A stretch of DNA of 5,264 nucleotides from Paraktedonobacter sp034437695 (GTDB taxonomy: Bacteria > Chloroflexota > Ktedonobacteria > Ktedonobacterales > Ktedonobacteraceae): NCBI GenBank assembly GCA_034437695.1, contig DAOTTJ010000245.1, positions 1 through 5,264 of the forward strand, in the 5' to 3' direction. Both the position numbers and the translations under genes were made by a program. Shown piece after piece: positions 1-5,242 of the stretch (its first letter is position 1; every line of letters begins with the position of its first letter). The notes below the pieces were generated by a model that ran no database searches, was not told where the DNA came from, and saw nothing but the letters and a program-made list of their open reading frames with translations.

Positions 1-264
1 AACCTACTCGTGAAAAGGCCTGCCGTCCCCCTGATGGAGCGCGAGGTGTTCTCGCAAAAACCTCATTTTCCTCTTTTGCTCGCCGCAGTCGGCAAGGCGG
101 GAGTTGCAACAGACTTTGCTCTATCTGCTTATATTCTTGTCTGGTAGAGTTTTTCTTTGTTGAAATAAAAGAAAAAGTGTCATTTACCAACAATGTCTTT
201 TCTATAAGATCTTAAAAAAGCTATTGAGCGCATAAAAAAGAGAAAGCGAGTAAGAAGATCAGAT
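1..264. other. Upstream region with no supported gene
   Basis: No convincing gene is seen. Two + strand frames are open from the left edge (to a TAG at 145-147 and to a TAA at 213-215), but neither has a start, a recognisable motif or a preference over the other. Bases 40-54 form a small hairpin (GCGAG, loop GTGTT, CTCGC). From about 150 on, the region is AT-rich, as expected upstream of a gene. A weak promoter could be TTTACC at 183-188 with TAAGAT at 205-210. TAAAAAAG occurs twice, at 213-220 and 233-240, exactly 20 bp apart, just before the helix-turn-helix gene. Confidence 0.4.
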
Positions 265-786
265 ATGGATGCAACACGGCTGAAAAGAGTGAGGGAACAA
301 CGTGGCTGGTCGCAGGCATATGTAGCCGATCTCGTGGGAGTAACGACAAGAACGGTCAGCCGTTGGGAGCAGGGTCATGCGCTGCCCTATCCTACTCGCG
401 GTTTAAATCGTTTCTTATCTGTTCGTGTGGTCAGGCGCAAAAGAGCGCGGACTCTTGTGTGTGGATTGGTTTTCTGCGTAAGCATAGTGATCCTGGCGAG
501 TCTATTTGTGGGTTTCTTTCTCCTGCTGACATTCCAAAAAGGCGGAACGGTTGCGGTTTCAGGGGGACAGTTGGGAGGCAGTCCTCTCTATACGATCTTT
601 TCTCCTGCTGGAGCGCTTGTGCCTGTCGATTTGACGCATTTGGGAACCGAGGATTGGATGGCCTGGGAAGGAAAGAGTCTGCTTGATAGAGATCAGAAAG
701 CCACGCGCGACGTTTACGCGCTTTTCGCTGCTGACCAGACGCAGATAGAGGCTCCTGACAGGGCGGAGCGTCTCTTTTCCTGGTGA
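265..786 (+). CDS. Membrane-anchored XRE-type helix-turn-helix protein (N-terminal part, frame broken at 3' end)
   Basis: The 173-residue open frame has three parts. Residues 5-40 are an XRE/Cro-type helix-turn-helix (W15-S16-Q17, V26-TTRTVSRWEQG), predicted to bind DNA in the cytoplasm. Residues 57-62 are basic (RRKRAR). Residues 63-90 form one long hydrophobic membrane segment, so the rest should lie outside. The outside part includes DLTHLGTEDW (122-131) and ends in RLFSW. From memory this resembles a beta-sandwich domain of secreted actinobacterial and Ktedonobacteria proteins, which has a 'GTTDWAHWG' motif followed by 'FSWSDGT'. The frame stops at TGA 784-786 directly after FSW, while the next frame continues the same domain, so this looks like the front of a frameshifted gene. 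The ATG start at 265 is set by the helix-turn-helix; its ribosome site is weak. A one-component membrane regulator is inferred; the signal is unknown. Confidence 0.75.
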   Translation: MDATRLKRVREQRGWSQAYVADLVGVTTRTVSRWEQGHALPYPTRGLNRFLSVRVVRRKRARTLVCGLVFCVSIVILASLFVGFFLLLTFQKGGTVAVSGGQLGGSPLYTIFSPAGALVPVDLTHLGTEDWMAWEGKSLLDRDQKATRDVYALFAADQTQIEAPDRAERLFSW

Positions 787-1144
787 TGGTACACAGACAA
801 GCAGCGTTTCGCGTAAAACGCTGGGCCTTGCTCTGCATGGTGCGAAAGATGGTGGTTTTCTTCTGACTATAGAGGCAGCGACCACTCAGGCGGAGACTCT
901 ACAAATCTACTTGGAAACTTATCTGGCTCGTGGTCTTTTCGTTTCTACTATGGCAGGCGATACTGGCAATGCTGTCCGCACTTTCACCTCTCATACCCTT
1001 TCTTCAACGATCGAACCAGGTATTTATTCCTTGCAATTACAGGCTGGTCGCTCCTTGACGGTTCGCTTCGAGATCTCTGAGATGAACGCTGGTGGTTATG
1101 TCTTGTTGGAGGCTGCAACGGTGGGCAGCGATGCTTCGACCTGA
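779..1144 (+). pseudogene. C-terminal part of the frameshifted membrane helix-turn-helix gene
   Basis: This frame is +1 relative to the upstream one. It is open from 749 to the TGA at 1142-1144 and has no ATG and no ribosome site near its front, so it is unlikely to start by itself; a TTG at 911 is the only weak option. It reads DGTQTSS, then GGFLLTIEA, TLQIYLETYLARGLF, GIYSLQLQAGRSLTVRFEI and GYVLLEA. The alternating hydrophobic pattern fits a beta-sandwich, as in secreted proteins where similar text ('GF-TVPADTTTRTL-VYVGGY…GVYTLTYRA…GQTLTV') follows an FSWSDGT motif. Joining 265-777 to 779-1144 gives 292 residues: helix-turn-helix, membrane segment, beta-sandwich. A terminator lies 12 bases after the stop, which supports this as the true gene end. 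The break could be a real mutation, a sequencing error or, less likely, programmed frameshifting. Confidence 0.6.
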
Positions 1145-1156
1145 GCCTATGAATCA

Positions 1157-1196
1157 GAGAAGCTCTCAGGTCTGAAAAGAGAGCTTCTCCTTTTCG
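1157..1196 (+). terminator. Intrinsic terminator after the helix-turn-helix gene
   Basis: A perfect 11-bp inverted repeat, GAGAAGCTCTC (1157-1167) and GAGAGCTTCTC (1179-1189), has an 11-nt loop and is followed by CTTTTCG. It begins 12 bases after the TGA at 1142-1144. The stem and short T-run suit Rho-independent termination of + strand transcripts. The reverse direction has no T-run. Confidence 0.75.
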
Positions 1197-1258
1197 TATG
1201 GTTTGAATCTGGTCGGGCAGCAAATTCTCTTCAGCTATTTTTGTGCCTGGCTGATCGT

Positions 1259-1507
1259 TTAGAGTTCGTCGTGAAAGGTCCAGCCAGTTTTTGTCTCTAT
1301 GGGTGCGCTCTCCAGCAAGTCGATCCGGTTGCCGGTGCTGGACCCACCGATCTGTACTTCGCCAACTGCTTTAGCGGTACTGAGGTTAAAGAGCATATTT
1401 CCTGCGCCAAAGTAGAAGGTTTGTGCTGGTACGTTACTACATTTCTCTTCTTTGAGGACGACGCTCTTCCAGGCGCTGTAATTGGCTCTTGCCAAATACA
1501 ACTGCAC
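1259..1507 (-). pseudogene. Unrecognised protein-like open frame, possible gene remnant
   Basis: The open frame of 82 codons runs from a GTG at 1507 to the TAA at 1259-1261. I do not recognise the product. It reads like real protein (for example NYSAWKSVVLKEEKC and TFYFGAGNMLFNLSTAKAV) with a normal mix of residues, while the overlapping + strand frame is rich in Cys and Phe and looks like its shadow. No ribosome site precedes the GTG, and an in-frame TGA lies just upstream (1511-1513), so the front of the gene may be lost. The promoter of the divergent acetyltransferase gene appears to sit over its 5' end. It shows no signal peptide or membrane segment. It could be the 3' end of a decayed gene, or a chance open frame in the 370-base gap between the two + strand genes. 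Confidence 0.35.
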
Positions 1508-1517
1508 AGTTCATACT
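1489..1517 (+). promoter_or_regulatory. Candidate promoter of the acetyltransferase gene
   Basis: TTGCCA (1489-1494, five of six matches to the -35 consensus) is followed after 17 bases by CATACT (1512-1517, four of six matches to the -10 consensus). Transcription would begin near 1524, leaving a leader of about 45 bases before the ATG at 1570. The spacing is ideal but the -10 box is modest. Confidence 0.35.
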
Positions 1518-1555
1518 AATCGGTATCACAAAAATCTTCTACCATCTATCTATAG

Positions 1556-1563
1556 AAGGAGGG
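1556..1563 (+). promoter_or_regulatory. Strong ribosome binding site deciding the GNAT start
   Basis: AAGGAGGG lies 6 bases before the ATG at 1570. It fixes this ATG as the start, although the frame is open further upstream to 1489. Confidence 0.85.
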
Positions 1564-1569
1564 ATATAT

Positions 1570-2016
1570 ATGCTCGCTGAGCAGACCTGGGAGCGCGATG
1601 AGTACACAATCAGCACAGCGCGTGCTCGCCTGGATCTGGCTGTCATCCACGATTTTCTCGCCCACTCGTACTGGGCAACGGGCATCTCTCGCGCTGTTGT
1701 CGAACAGGCGATAGCCTATTCACTGCCCTTTGGCGTCTATCACGGCTCACAACAGGTGGGCTTTGCACGCGTCATCAGCGATTACACGACATTTGCCTAT
1801 CTCAGCGATGTCTTTATCCTTGAGGCATATCGCGGGCGTGGCTTGAGTCTGTGGTTGTTGGAGGTGGTTACCGAACATCCCGCGCTCCAGGGCCTACGCC
1901 GCTGGCTCCTTTTGACCCGAGATGCGCACGGTCTCTACGCGAAAGTTGGTTTTACTCCCTCTAAATTAACCGAGCGTTTTATGGAGATACATCTCCCCGA
2001 TATCTACCGCCGCTGA
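1570..2016 (+). CDS. GNAT-family N-acetyltransferase
   Basis: This 148-residue protein should move an acetyl group from acetyl-CoA to an amine; the substrate cannot be told from the sequence. Residues 34-36 (YWA) and 51-56 (SLPFGV) fit the N-terminal part of a small single-domain GNAT. Residues 62-85 hold the central strands (QVGFARVISDYTTFAYLSDV). Residues 87-92, YRGRGL, are the acetyl-CoA pyrophosphate-binding loop (R/Q-x-x-G-x-G/A). The C-terminal part, RRWLLLTRDAHGLYAKVGF (110-128), is the usual strand, helix and 'GLY-K-GF' end of the fold. Length is normal for the family and the gene looks intact. The ATG at 1570 is chosen for the strong AAGGAGGG site; starting at 1489 would add 27 residues unlike the family. 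It appears to be transcribed alone and converges with the YbjQ-family gene. Confidence 0.92.
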   Translation: MLAEQTWERDEYTISTARARLDLAVIHDFLAHSYWATGISRAVVEQAIAYSLPFGVYHGSQQVGFARVISDYTTFAYLSDVFILEAYRGRGLSLWLLEVVTEHPALQGLRRWLLLTRDAHGLYAKVGFTPSKLTERFMEIHLPDIYRR

Positions 2017-2109
2017 TCTACTCTGCCGCTCGCTTCTCACTTTTCACTACGCCAGCTCTTCTTTGCTTTGTTCACGCGTGCGCTTTTTCGTTCCAGCATG
2101 GCGGTCTGA

Positions 2110-2146
2110 GCCTATGGCGAGGACAGGAAACCTCTCCTCGCCAGGC
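2110..2146. terminator. Strong hairpin between convergent genes
   Basis: GCCT (2110-2113) pairs with AGGC (2143-2146). After a 2-base bulge, GGCGAGGA (2116-2123) pairs perfectly with TCCTCGCC (2135-2142). Inside, past a C-C mismatch, AGG pairs with CCT around an AAA loop. It lies between the GNAT stop (2016) and the YbjQ-family stop (2176), so it could end transcripts from both sides. Neither side has a T-run, so it is not a classical intrinsic terminator; it may act as a 3' RNA stabiliser or a pause site. Confidence 0.5.
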
Positions 2147-2175
2147 ATCTCTGTCGGGCTTGCGCGGTGGACTGG

Positions 2176-2265
2176 CTAACTGGTGGGAACGGTGGCCCGC
2201 CCCTGGTTGGTCGGTGGCATGTTAGCTCCGCTACCGACGTAGCGCACTGCCGTGCCAATCGATGT
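2176..2265 (-). CDS. YbjQ-family protein, exon 2 (C-terminal end)
   Basis: This is the 3' exon of the gene split by the group II intron. It has 29 codons and a TAG stop at 2178-2176. Joined to exon 1 it reads …NNEWMEV|TSIGTAVRYVG…, where SxxGTAV/GTAV(R/K) is the conserved last strand of the YbjQ/UPF0145 fold (E. coli YbjQ ends in …SVSGTAVKTRR, from memory). The tail after GTAVRYV (GSGANMPPTNQGRATVPTS) is rich in Gly, Pro, Asn and Thr and is probably disordered. The exon begins with ACA directly after the intron's CCTAC end. The frame only works if the splice falls exactly here: ending the intron 1 or 2 bases later would shift it. This fragment has no ribosome site or start of its own, so it depends on splicing. 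Confidence 0.88.
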   Translation of the reverse strand, partial: TSIGTAVRYVGSGANMPPTNQGRATVPTS

Positions 2266-2322
2266 GTAGGATAGGAAGCCAACGAGTTGCCATTGCTGGT
2301 ACTTTTCCGACTCCCCTCCTCC
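2266..2322 (-). ncRNA. Group II intron domain VI with branch-point adenosine
   Basis: The RNA folds into a long stem: GGA (2322-2320) pairs with UCC (2271-2269), and GGGAG pairs with CUUCC. CCAGC (2299-2295) pairs with GUUGG around the tip. A2272 is left unpaired, seven bases from the 3' end, the expected place of the bulged adenosine that attacks the 5' splice site to form the lariat. The intron ends in AC, matching the AY rule. Confidence 0.8.
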
Positions 2323-2356
2323 GAACCGGACGGGCCAGTTTCCCGGCATCCGGCTC
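2323..2356 (-). ncRNA. Group II intron domain V (catalytic core)
   Basis: It is exactly 34 nt long, the canonical size. A 9-bp lower helix, GAGCCGGAU (2356-2348) with GUCCGGUUC (2331-2323), carries the AGC catalytic triad at 2355-2353. A 2-nt CC bulge (2333-2332) follows. The 5-bp upper helix (GCCGG with CUGGC) is capped by a GAAA tetraloop (2342-2339). All pairs are Watson-Crick or G-U, so the active centre looks intact. Confidence 0.95.
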
Positions 2357-2369
2357 TCTAGCATCAGTG

Positions 2370-4193
2370 TCATTGTTGACCTCCTTGAGCTTTGGCCCGC
2401 CTCATTGGTCGCCCGTGGATAACGTCTTGATGGCAGGTCTGACATAGAACGAGTGTTTTGCGCCTGCGTGCAGCCATGATCTTGACCCACTCCGGTTTCT
2501 CTCGACCTGTATATTTTTGCAGGTCTTTAAGTGCGCGGATGTGGTGTATCTCGATGTGGTCTGTGGCACCGCAGTGCTCACATTCCCGTGCCAACAGGCG
2601 TTTTTCGAGTTCTGATCTGGCGTTTCCGTATAGTCGCTTTGGTTGGTCCTCAAGGGTCGCTTTCATATCCCAAATCAGCGGTATCCCTCCCCATGTTGCC
2701 ATAAAGGGGTCTTTTCCTTCTCTGGGAACGATTGCTCGTAACCCTTTGTAGGTCTTTCCGCCTGCCTCTATTTCCGCTCGGTATTTCTCATACACTTGTG
2801 TCACTGAACATTTCAGTTTCTTCGCCAGCGTCTTTGTGAGTGAGGTTTCCATCACCCATTTGAGATAGTGGAGTGTATGTATGTTACTGGCTAGCTTGTA
2901 ATAGTTGGCAATACCCCGAAATTCGAACTGGTATTTGGCGATAATGTCGAAGACACTCTCATTTTCCAGCTCTGATCGATGGACTGCTTTTCCGTTTCGC
3001 ATATATTTTTGACTATATGCGTCCCGCACGTCTTTTGGGATGATGATTTTGGCTCGCCCATTGATGCTTCTGCGGCTGATGGTCCCCGTTTTTCGGGTAT
3101 CTGTATGCCGTTTTGCATCTGCCTGGGTTACACCAATCTCGTATCCCAGAAATCGCGCTTTTTCACTTCTCGCGTTGGTGATAAGCGTTTTTGCCTCGGA
3201 GAGTTCAAGCTTGAGTTCATCTTGCAGGAACCTTCCAATGTCTCTTTTGATTTCTTCCGCTTCCGACTTGGGGCCGATAAACCCTAGGAGAAAGTCGTCT
3301 GCGTATCGGACGTAGCGCAATCGTCGATAGTTTGGGTCTTCGGTGTCCATGGACGGCATGGCCTGGAACTGCTTGCGCATCTTTCTGGCTTCTTCTCTAT
3401 TCCCTCGCTTCCGCTGAACATAGTATTGCATTCGGACACGCTGGTATTCCAGGTTGAGTCGCTTCTTTTCACCTCTGGTGTATTTTGGGATGAGAACCGT
3501 TTCCACGTATTTGTCCAGTTTGTCGAGCAAGATATTTGACAGGATCGGGCTGATTAATCCACCTTGCGGCGCTCCGCTGAGTGTTTTATTCCTCTTCCAG
3601 TTTTCCATGTAGCCTGCATCAAGCACGTTCTGGACCAGACAGATGATCCTTCCATCATGCACTTTTTCCTGAAGGGTTTTCAGGATGAGTTCATGGTCTA
3701 ACCTGTCAAAACATGCTGAGATGTCGCCCTCGATGAACCAGTTGGTTCCCGGCCATTTATAGTAGATTTCCCGTAATGCGGTGTGGCAGCCTCGTCCTGG
3801 GCGAAAGCCGTGTGAATGATCGCTAAACTGCGGCTCGTAGTACGCGCTCAGAATAGAGCGTAGCACTTCTTGAACCAGTTTATCTGACCACGTTGGCATG
3901 CCAAGAGGCCGTCGTTTCCCGTTTTTCTTAGGGATAGACGTTCTCCGTACAGGATTACATCGATACCGCTCATATCGCATCGCTTCAATGATCGTCTCGA
4001 TTTTCTCCTCTGACATGCCATCCACCGTTTCCTTCGTGATCCCCGGCGTCATAGCGCCAGCATTGCGGTAGATTTTCCCGTAGGCCGTGAGGTACAGGTT
4101 TTGGTTGAACATTTGCCTGTAAACTCGTTCTAATGGCAGACCTTTTCTGCCTCGCTCTTGGATGAGTTCCAGGTATACTTGAGTTTTCTGCAT
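2370..4193 (-). CDS. ltrA: Group II intron reverse transcriptase/maturase with HNH nuclease
   Basis: The 607-residue intron-encoded protein helps the intron RNA fold and splice and copies it into DNA at new sites. RT domain: residues about 50-350, with GITKETVDGM near 51, GFRPGRGCH (129-137), the motif A aspartate D157 in EGDISACFD, SGAPQGGLISP (206-216) and the catalytic YADD (297-300). Maturase domain X: about 380-480, with FEFRGIANYYKLASN (423-437). The HNH nuclease at the C-terminus has Cys pairs C538/C541 and C584/C587, the HHI at 550-552, and H588 and H593. All catalytic residues are present, with no stop or frameshift, so it is probably active. The ATG at 4193 is preceded by GGAGG (4206-4202) with 8 nt spacing. 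The TGA lies 13 nt before domain V, as usual for an ORF in domain IV. Confidence 0.97.
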   Translation of the reverse strand: MQKTQVYLELIQERGRKGLPLERVYRQMFNQNLYLTAYGKIYRNAGAMTPGITKETVDGMSEEKIETIIEAMRYERYRCNPVRRTSIPKKNGKRRPLGMPTWSDKLVQEVLRSILSAYYEPQFSDHSHGFRPGRGCHTALREIYYKWPGTNWFIEGDISACFDRLDHELILKTLQEKVHDGRIICLVQNVLDAGYMENWKRNKTLSGAPQGGLISPILSNILLDKLDKYVETVLIPKYTRGEKKRLNLEYQRVRMQYYVQRKRGNREEARKMRKQFQAMPSMDTEDPNYRRLRYVRYADDFLLGFIGPKSEAEEIKRDIGRFLQDELKLELSEAKTLITNARSEKARFLGYEIGVTQADAKRHTDTRKTGTISRRSINGRAKIIIPKDVRDAYSQKYMRNGKAVHRSELENESVFDIIAKYQFEFRGIANYYKLASNIHTLHYLKWVMETSLTKTLAKKLKCSVTQVYEKYRAEIEAGGKTYKGLRAIVPREGKDPFMATWGGIPLIWDMKATLEDQPKRLYGNARSELEKRLLARECEHCGATDHIEIHHIRALKDLQKYTGREKPEWVKIMAARRRKTLVLCQTCHQDVIHGRPMRRAKAQGGQQ

Positions 4194-4719
4194 TACGCAT
4201 GCCTCCGTATCTTCTGTACTCCTGATACCTACTCCCCTTCGCCATGTACCGGGCTTTCCCCGGCTCGGACTACTATGGGAGTTCCGTTGTCGTAGGACTC
4301 GCGTCCCGTAGACAATCCCGTTGTTACGATCATGGAACGTATAGTACTTTTAGGTGCCATATTCTGTGCTTCTGCACTCGGTTCATTACCGAACCTTCGC
4401 CGTAGGGAGCGTTCTGCAACCGAAGTTACCAGTTGCATATTTCCATTGACCTGACTCAATGTCTTACGGCGTCACCGCTTCAAGTATGTTGCGGTGGGTG
4501 TGGATATCCACCAGGTCGAACTCTGGTTCGTTTTTCACTCACCATATGTACAGGACTTGCGGATCTCAGCCATACATACTTTCTGACTGTTTCCGCTTTA
4601 ATGCCATGCTCTTGTCCTCTTTGGGTTTTCCCTCTAAGTAAGGCATTGTCCTAGAAGTCATTCGCTCCCAACTTCTCCCGTGTTACACGGGAATTCCATA
4701 ATCGCCTCTAACGGCGCAC
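4194..4719 (-). ncRNA. Group II intron 5' RNA, domains I-III and start of IV
   Basis: These 526 nt hold no gene. Their length and place match the structured 5' part of a group II ribozyme, which recognises the exons and forms the scaffold for domain V. Clear pieces are the GTGCG start, the hairpin at 4677-4691 and the EBS1 stem-loop at 4416-4436. The other domain borders were not worked out by hand. Confidence 0.8.
4416..4436 (-). other. EBS1 stem-loop (5' exon recognition)
   Basis: A 5-bp stem (GCAAC with GUUGC) plus a U-G pair closes a loop reading GGUAACUUC. Its AACUUC (4427-4422) can pair with the last six exon bases GAGGTT (4725-4720) by five Watson-Crick pairs and one G-U. It lies about 290 nt into the intron, the usual position of EBS1. 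A candidate EBS2 is AUCCA (4505-4501), about 75 nt upstream, fully complementary to exon bases -12 to -8 (TGGAT). EBS2 is less certain because it sits in a palindrome. Confidence 0.6.
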
Positions 4720-5067
4720 AACCTCCATCCATTCATTATTATGCAAAAACTCGACTTCGATTTCCACGCCAATCACGCCGTCCGCTCCCAACTGATCGGC
4801 TTCAAACTGCATGCGGCTGAGTGCCAGCTCACGAGCCTGATACATCAGTTGCGAGTATTCTTTAATCTCACCCTGAAAATTTGCTTTGATCCCTACCAGC
4901 CAGTTTTTAATGGCTCCCATCGAGTAGATACAGTTGCCAATAACCAGTCCCATTGGCTGAAAACCCTTATCGATGACTAGCCAGAATTCCTGGCCGGACA
5001 GATCCGAAGTAAATGCACGACCTCGGTATCCCGGCTTCAGATCCATCGCGTTGCGTGGTTCGCCCAT
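4720..5067 (-). CDS. YbjQ-family (UPF0145, PF01906) protein, exon 1
   Basis: These 116 codons are the 5' exon of a gene split by the intron; the spliced product has 145 residues. The family forms a small alpha/beta fold, pentameric in E. coli YbjQ, named 'heavy-metal-binding' with little functional proof. Family hallmarks are GLVIGNCIYSM (40-50, early helix and strand), YQARELALSRMQFEADQLGADGVIGVEIEVEF (76-107, where the LGAD-V-G--I pattern is diagnostic) and, across the splice, GTAVR. No signal peptide is seen, so it is probably cytoplasmic. The ATG at 5067 is chosen for the GAGG site 5 nt before it (5076-5073); an in-frame GTG at 5088 would add 7 residues and has no clear site. Unspliced RNA adds only Val-Arg-Arg before a TAG at 4710-4708. 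It appears to be transcribed alone. Confidence 0.88.
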
Positions 5068-5111
5068 AGTTTCCTCGCTTTCTTTCACTGCTATGAATTA
5101 GTAGCACCCTG

Positions 5112-5144
5112 CCAGTTAAACGCTGCATACAGGCGTTTTCCTGG
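5112..5144 (-). promoter_or_regulatory. Hairpin in the leader of the YbjQ-family mRNA
   Basis: On the + strand CCAG (5112-5115) pairs with CTGG (5141-5144). After a 2x2 internal loop, AAACGC (5118-5123) pairs with GCGTTT (5133-5138), then TG with CA around a CATA loop. It lies about 45-80 nt upstream of the ATG at 5067, inside a leader of roughly 130 nt. It matches no riboswitch class I recognise. Confidence 0.35.
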
Positions 5145-5203
5145 TCACAATCTGGAGTATCCGGCCCGGTGCCAGATCCTTTCTTTTACCGCTACCGCTG
5201 TTT

Positions 5204-5233
5204 AGCATAGTGTACCAGTCAGGTCGATGTCAA
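5204..5233 (-). promoter_or_regulatory. Sigma-70-type promoter of the split YbjQ-family gene
   Basis: On the - strand a perfect -35 box TTGACA (5233-5228) is followed after 18 bases by TATGCT (5209-5204), four of six matches to the -10 consensus. The transcript would begin near 5197. It would then carry a leader of about 130 nt, exon 1, the intron with its maturase and exon 2, so this promoter probably also expresses the maturase. Confidence 0.6.
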
Positions 5234-5242
5234 CCGACATCG
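5225..5242. promoter_or_regulatory. Palindrome over the -35 box, candidate operator
   Basis: CGATGTC (5225-5231) and GACATCG (5236-5242) form a perfect 7-bp inverted repeat around a 4-base centre (AACC). It covers the whole -35 box at 5228-5233. Two-fold symmetry with short spacing suits a dimeric repressor that would block RNA polymerase. The regulator is unknown; no such gene is visible next to it in this window. Confidence 0.4.

Larger units (their letters stand above)
2266..4719 (-). mobile_element. Complete group II intron with its own maturase gene
   Basis: This 2454-nt ribozyme retroelement is inserted in sense orientation in a YbjQ-family gene. Its 5' end is GTGCG (4719-4715), matching the GUGYG consensus. 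About 525 nt of domains I-III come next, then the maturase frame in domain IV, a canonical domain V (2356-2323) and domain VI, ending in CCTAC (2270-2266). A compact hairpin (CCCGTG, 3-nt loop, CACGGG; 4677-4691) lies early in domain I. Both ends are fixed because exact removal restores the host frame and a conserved family motif. An EBS1 loop complementary to the last exon bases is present. All parts needed for splicing and retrohoming look intact. The bacterial subclass (chloroplast-like or B) is not settled here. Confidence 0.93.

Noticed and set aside
1..212. Partial genes entering from the left edge in two + strand frames
   Set aside because: Both frames are open at once over a short stretch, neither shows a motif, and the end of the region is AT-rich; support is too weak to call a CDS.
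431..885. Two - strand open frames opposite the helix-turn-helix gene
   Set aside because: They have no ribosome site or motif, and the + strand frame has clear helix-turn-helix and membrane features. They are shadows.
1241..1519. 92-codon + strand frame
   Set aside because: Rich in Cys and Phe, TTG start without a ribosome site, and antisense to a more protein-like - strand frame; treated as a shadow.
1489..1569. 27-residue N-terminal extension of the acetyltransferase
   Set aside because: The strong AAGGAGGG site points to the ATG at 1570, the extension overlaps the likely promoter, and GNAT proteins of this type begin near there.
2176..2490. A 104-codon - strand frame running from inside the maturase gene through the intron end into exon 2
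   Set aside because: It overlaps the maturase in another frame and its upstream part translates domains V and VI. Only its last 29 codons are meaningful, as exon 2.
4433..4654. + strand open frames across intron domains I-III
   Set aside because: They lie antisense to structured ribozyme RNA, have no start signals and show no recognisable protein.
4708..4719. Ordinary uninterrupted YbjQ gene ending at the TAG at 4708
   Set aside because: The last three codons are the intron's GTGCG start. The family's conserved GTAV strand is missing from this reading and is found in frame exactly after the intron.
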